Assembly: GCA_902789325.1 (NCBI GenBank)
Contig: CADANN010000016.1
Coordinates: forward strand, 1 to 64,000
Direction: 5' to 3'
DNA: 64,000 nt
Source: an uncultured Spirochaetaceae bacterium
GTDB lineage: Bacteria > Spirochaetota > Spirochaetia > Treponematales > Treponemataceae
Shown here one piece after another: positions 60,802-64,000 of the stretch. The position numbers and the translations under genes are program-made. The notes under the pieces are model-generated. The model was given only the letters and a program-made list of their open reading frames with translations. It was not told the origin of the DNA and made no database searches. Each line of letters starts with the position of its first letter. Within the stretch, counting starts at the first letter, position 1.

Positions 60802-61284
60802 ATGTTTTACGGAAATATTAAAAAGTGCGATGTTGCGGATGGCGAGGGAGTAAGGGTTACTCTTTTTGTATCCGGCTGCCGTATTCACTGCCCCGGCTGT
60901 TTTCAGCCCCAGACCTGGGATTTCAATTTTGGCCGTGAGTTTACAGAAGAAACGCAGCGTGAATTAATTGAGGCGCTCAAGCCGCAGTATATTGCGGGGC
61001 TCACGGTGCTTGGGGGCGAGCCTTTTGAACCCGAAAATCAGGCAGTGCTTGCACCTTTCCTTGAAAAAGTTCGCGAAATCTATCCAAATAAAAATATCTG
61101 GTGTTATTCCGGCTACGTCTACGAACAGGACTTGCTCGAAGGCGGCCGTAAACACACCGAGTTCACAGACCGTATGCTCGCCTGCATAGACGTGCTGGTA
61201 GACGGTCCTTTTATCCTCGAAAAACGCAATCTCATGCTGGAATTCCGTGGAAGCGAGAATCAGCGAATTTTACGTCTTAAATAG
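60802..61284 (+). CDS. nrdG: Anaerobic ribonucleotide reductase activating protein
   Basis: A 160-residue radical SAM enzyme that installs the glycyl radical in NrdD. The 4Fe-4S cysteines are C26, C30 and C33 in CRIHCPGC; GGEPF is the SAM-binding motif. The gene starts 20 nt after nrdD in the same operon. The start is ATG at 60802, preceded by a weak GGGGCGG. Confidence 0.95.
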   Translation: MFYGNIKKCDVADGEGVRVTLFVSGCRIHCPGCFQPQTWDFNFGREFTEETQRELIEALKPQYIAGLTVLGGEPFEPENQAVLAPFLEKVREIYPNKNIWCYSGYVYEQDLLEGGRKHTEFTDRMLACIDVLVDGPFILEKRNLMLEFRGSENQRILRLK

Positions 61285-61346
61285 ATACCCTTTTGAAAGT
61301 AAAAAAAATTTTCATTTTAAAAAACATTTTTTAATCTTTCAAAAAA

Positions 61347-61408
61347 TTGTTTTATTTTTTTTCCGCTCTATAATGTAGCCATAAAGTAAAGAGGTCACGA
61401 ACGACCTC
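61347..61408 (+). promoter_or_regulatory. Promoter and leader hairpin of the PQ-loop/SGNH gene
   Basis: TTGTTT (61347-61352), 16 bp, TATAAT (61369-61374). The leader has a GAGGTC-acgaac-GACCTC hairpin (61391-61408) just before CAGGAG. Confidence 0.5.
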
Positions 61409-61427
61409 ATACAGGAGCTATGTTATT

Positions 61428-62393
61428 ATGAATCTTGCACATCTTTTTGAAGCAGCAATGTTGGTTTGTTTTGGATTTTCTTGGCCTTTAAATGTAATGA
61501 AAGCCTACAGAGCACGTACAGCAAAGGGAACAAGTCTTCCATTTATTATTTTAATTATCACTGGTTATGTAGCAGGAATTACTGCAAAAATCATCAACGG
61601 ACAGTTCAACTACGTACTTGCAGTTTACTTCCTTAATCTTGCAATTGTCATGACTAACGTTTTTGTTTACATCAGAAACAAGTCATTGGATAGAAAGGCT
61701 GAGGCTAAAACAAGTCTCAAAATCACAGCAAACGATATTAAGAATGTTGTAGAAAAGGAGGAAAGTATGATGAACTACACCAATTCTTTGGATGAATTAA
61801 TCAACAGAACTGCAGCCCCTGCAGAAAAGAAGAATGCTGTTATCCTTATGGGTGGCAGTGTAGACAGAGAGATTCCTGTAAGCAAGCTTGCTAAAGAATA
61901 CAATTTCAACTTCGATATCTACAACAAAAGCAATGCAAACCTTTCAATCGCAAATGCCCAGGATTATTTCCAGAAAAACGTTGCAGCACTTGCACCAGAA
62001 GGAATCCTTATTCACGTTGGTGAAAAAGATCTTTCACTGTTCAAGTCAGATTCATCTACTTTCGACAGCAACTATCTTAAACTTATCGAAAGCGTAAAAG
62101 CAAGCAACAAGAATTGCAGAATCGCACTTGTTTCTATTGAAAACTCTTCAAACGATAAATCAATCGATCTTATGAATGCTCATATCAAAGCAATCGCAGA
62201 TGCAGAACATGCAGGTTTCGTAAGCCTCGACTACGCAAGCATCTGGAATCCAGAAGCAATCAAAACTTCTTCAGCTTTTGCTTACAACATGGGTCTTAAA
62301 ATCCGCAAGCCATTGCGCGATGTAGCCGAAATCCTTTACAGCTGGGCATTCTACAACATTAAAAAGAACACAATCGAAACACTGGTTGGCTAA
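61428..62393 (+). CDS. PQ-loop membrane domain fused to SGNH-like domain
   Basis: A 321-residue protein. The first ~95 residues hold three membrane helices with FSWPLNVMKAYRARTAKGTS, the look of a PQ-loop/SemiSWEET half-transporter. After a charged linker (100-140), residues about 140-310 form a soluble alpha/beta domain. It has VILMGGSVDREI at the place of an SGNH nucleophile block and GILIHVGEKDL at a later block. The catalytic Asp-His pair is not evident, so activity is doubtful. I have not seen this pairing described; function unknown. It has a CAGGAG site and its own promoter and terminator. Confidence 0.6.
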   Translation: MNLAHLFEAAMLVCFGFSWPLNVMKAYRARTAKGTSLPFIILIITGYVAGITAKIINGQFNYVLAVYFLNLAIVMTNVFVYIRNKSLDRKAEAKTSLKITANDIKNVVEKEESMMNYTNSLDELINRTAAPAEKKNAVILMGGSVDREIPVSKLAKEYNFNFDIYNKSNANLSIANAQDYFQKNVAALAPEGILIHVGEKDLSLFKSDSSTFDSNYLKLIESVKASNKNCRIALVSIENSSNDKSIDLMNAHIKAIADAEHAGFVSLDYASIWNPEAIKTSSAFAYNMGLKIRKPLRDVAEILYSWAFYNIKKNTIETLVG

Positions 62394-62423
62394 TTGTAAT
62401 ACCTTCACTGCTAACAGGCGTTT

Positions 62424-62460
62424 ACGGGACTATCTCAATAATGAGAAGTCCCGTTTTTTT
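62424..62460 (+). terminator. Terminator after PQ-loop/SGNH gene
   Basis: ACGGGACT / AGTCCCGT outer stem with an inner CTCA-ATAA-TGAG stem, followed by seven or more T. Confidence 0.9.
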
Positions 62461-62545
62461 GTTGAAGAAGCTTTTGATTTAAAAATCTTGCAAACTATAC
62501 TCTTTCTGATAAAATATAAGAAGGATTTTAAAATCGGAGTTTTAT

Positions 62546-63061
62546 ATGTTAAAATTCATTATTAAGTTATTGAAGGCTTTGAACAGCAATTCACATCCGG
62601 GTGAAATTGCTCATGCTGTTTGTCTTGGAATGTTGCTTGGTTTTTTGCCTAAAAACAACATTTTCTGGTTCATTATTACTGTATTTGTTCTTTTTATGCG
62701 AATAAATAAAGGTGCTCTGGTACTTTGTACACTGGCATTCTCGCTTCTGGCTCCTTTGTTCGATCCGATATTTGATCAGGTTGGTTACTGGTTCCTTACA
62801 CTTCCTGCTCTTGAACCAACTTTTGCTTTCCTTCTTGATATTCCTTTTGTTGGATTTACTAAGTTCAATAATACAATTGCATCAGGTTCGCTTTTGTGCG
62901 GGCTTGTGCTTTATATTCCTCTTTATGTAATTGCCCGTCTTTTAGTCTTGCTTACGAGAAATAAAATTGTGCCGGTTTTACGCAAAACAAAATTCATTGT
63001 TGCAATCTCAAAGATTCCGCTGATCAAAAAAGCAGCTGCACTTGCGGCAAAGAAGGACTAA
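62546..63061 (+). CDS. TIGR03546 family membrane protein
   Basis: A 171-residue inner-membrane protein with about three to four helices and the opening HPGEIAHAVCLGMLLGFLPKNN, which matches the TIGR03546 / DUF2062-like family by recall. Function unknown. In spirochetes it is found next to a TIGR03545 gene, as here: the partner starts 12 nt after its stop, so both are probably one transcript and work together in the envelope. CGGAG precedes the ATG. Confidence 0.78.
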   Translation: MLKFIIKLLKALNSNSHPGEIAHAVCLGMLLGFLPKNNIFWFIITVFVLFMRINKGALVLCTLAFSLLAPLFDPIFDQVGYWFLTLPALEPTFAFLLDIPFVGFTKFNNTIASGSLLCGLVLYIPLYVIARLLVLLTRNKIVPVLRKTKFIVAISKIPLIKKAAALAAKKD

Positions 63062-63073
63062 GGGGGCGCACAA

Positions 63074-64000
63074 ATGAAAAAGATTCCATCACTTTTTAGA
63101 AAAAAATATACGGCAAAAAAACTCGAAAAGAAAATTTATAAAAAGCTCTATGTTCCTGATGATAAAAAATACGTAAAGAGTCTTTTTACAGAAGTTGAAA
63201 AAAAGGGTGCAAAGCAGATTCCGATTTATGCTATTCCAGCTGATAAGGCTGAACAGCTTGCAAAAAAAGATATGAAGCGTCTTAAGCTTCTTGCAAAGCA
63301 GATTAAAAGTCAGAAAGGACGCGTAAACTTTGTTCCGCTGATTGTAACAATTGCCTTCATTGTGGCAATTCCAGTTTGTTTTTCAATGTTCAAAAATGTA
63401 ATTATCAAAAAAGCGCTTACTGTAGTTTGCGAAAATATTTTTGAAGCAAAAACTGATATAGAAAAAGTTGATTTTAAGTTCTTGGATTCATCCCTTAAAA
63501 TCAAAAAAATTGAAATTGCCAACAAGAATGATTACATGAAAAATCTTGTAGACATTGGTTCAATTACAATTGATTTTGATTTAGGTCAGCTTTTGAGAAA
63601 ACGTTTTGTTGCAGATGAGCTTTCTGTGCTTGATGTAAATACAGGAACTGAAAGAACAACTTCGGGAGAACTTCCTCCTGCAAAAGAAAAGAAAATTAAA
63701 AAGCAGAAAGAAAAGGCAGAAAAAGCGGCTTCTGAATCAAAGCTTGGAAAGGCACTTTCAGATAAAAAAGCTGTTGCAGCTGATTCTTTGCAAAAAAATA
63801 TTACAGGACTTTTTAATCAGTTTAATCCAGAAACTCTGATGCAAAATTATGCGGCTCAGTTACAGACACCTGCAATTTCTACACAGGTTCAGGAACAGAT
63901 TCCACAGATAGTTGCAAAGTGGCAGGCAAAACCTGCTGAGGTTCAGAAAACTGTAGATGAACTTCAGAAATCTGTAAACGAAATTATGGCTTTTGATTTC
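63074..64000 (+). CDS. TIGR03545 family protein, N-terminal part (runs off window)
   Basis: At least 309 codons, still open at the window end. The start is ATG 63074, preceded by GGGGG. The N-terminal ~85 residues are Lys-rich and cytoplasmic; one membrane helix follows (about 90-110, FVPLIVTIAFIVAIPVCF). The outer part begins with a strand-rich segment like AsmA-type proteins (VDFKFLDSSLKIKKIEIANK, LGQLLRKRFVADELSV), then a Lys/Glu-rich coiled stretch. It pairs with the TIGR03546 gene; the role is unknown, possibly in the outer envelope. Confidence 0.75.
   Translation, partial: MKKIPSLFRKKYTAKKLEKKIYKKLYVPDDKKYVKSLFTEVEKKGAKQIPIYAIPADKAEQLAKKDMKRLKLLAKQIKSQKGRVNFVPLIVTIAFIVAIPVCFSMFKNVIIKKALTVVCENIFEAKTDIEKVDFKFLDSSLKIKKIEIANKNDYMKNLVDIGSITIDFDLGQLLRKRFVADELSVLDVNTGTERTTSGELPPAKEKKIKKQKEKAEKAASESKLGKALSDKKAVAADSLQKNITGLFNQFNPETLMQNYAAQLQTPAISTQVQEQIPQIVAKWQAKPAEVQKTVDELQKSVNEIMAFDF

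Noticed and set aside
1..64000. CRISPR arrays, tRNA or rRNA genes, transposases, prophage
   Set aside because: I looked for regularly spaced repeats, cloverleaf-like sequences and the usual protein motifs and found none that I could support.

Overview
The window looks like chromosomal DNA of an anaerobic, polysaccharide-degrading spirochete of the Treponema type (rumen or gut lineages). This is inferred from gene content, not from a marker gene: pyruvate phosphate dikinase, an oxygen-sensitive class III ribonucleotide reductase, superoxide reductase, many lipoproteins, a TIGR03546/TIGR03545 gene pair and a set of glycoside hydrolases. The DNA is AT-rich. No rRNA, tRNA, CRISPR array, transposase or phage gene was recognised.

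Layout. 1-6.9 kb: housekeeping genes (3' end of a PBP1C gene, superoxide reductase, dCMP deaminase, a permuted papain-fold lipoprotein, an amidohydrolase, ppdK). 6.97-16.8 kb: an AT-rich accessory island around pyrF. It holds three S41-type peptidase paralogues, two other lipoproteins, a 175-residue unknown and two membrane proteins with nearly identical C-terminal helix-turn-helix domains. Six copies of an inverted repeat RTGAC-N4-GTCAY sit in the island's promoter regions. 16.9-18.7 kb: a fused pyrK-pyrD gene. 18.8-21.9 kb: a secreted SGNH hydrolase and a membrane EAL protein.

21.9-37.5 kb is a beta-glucan utilisation locus. On the minus strand it carries GH16, GH30, a GH5 lipoprotein and a large GH94/GH149-like phosphorylase. 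Divergent from these are an LplB/LplC-type permease pair with a binding lipoprotein and a YesM/YesN-type two-component system. Outer enzymes would cut the glucan, the transporter would import oligosaccharides and the phosphorylase would release sugar phosphate inside the cell. 37.5-39.1 kb: a TIGR02757 protein and an esterase.

39.1-47.8 kb is a defence island: type I hsdM-hsdS and hsdR, with an AAA ATPase/TOPRIM-like gene pair and a Fic gene between hsdS and hsdR. 48.1-49.5 kb: coaX and an ECF S component. 49.7-54.8 kb: a membrane adenylate cyclase and a multidomain c-di-GMP protein. 54.8-61.3 kb: GH120 xylosidase, folA, an FGE-domain lipoprotein, nrdD and nrdG. 61.4-64 kb: a PQ-loop/SGNH fusion and the TIGR03546/TIGR03545 pair, which runs off the end.

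The most unusual signals are the island with its membrane regulators and spaced operators, the ATPase-TOPRIM-Fic cargo in the hsd locus with a dyad over the hsdM start, several promoters whose -10 box lies exactly 6 nt before the ATG (predicted leaderless mRNAs), and two families of small palindromic repeats, one of which is inserted in frame in hsdR.
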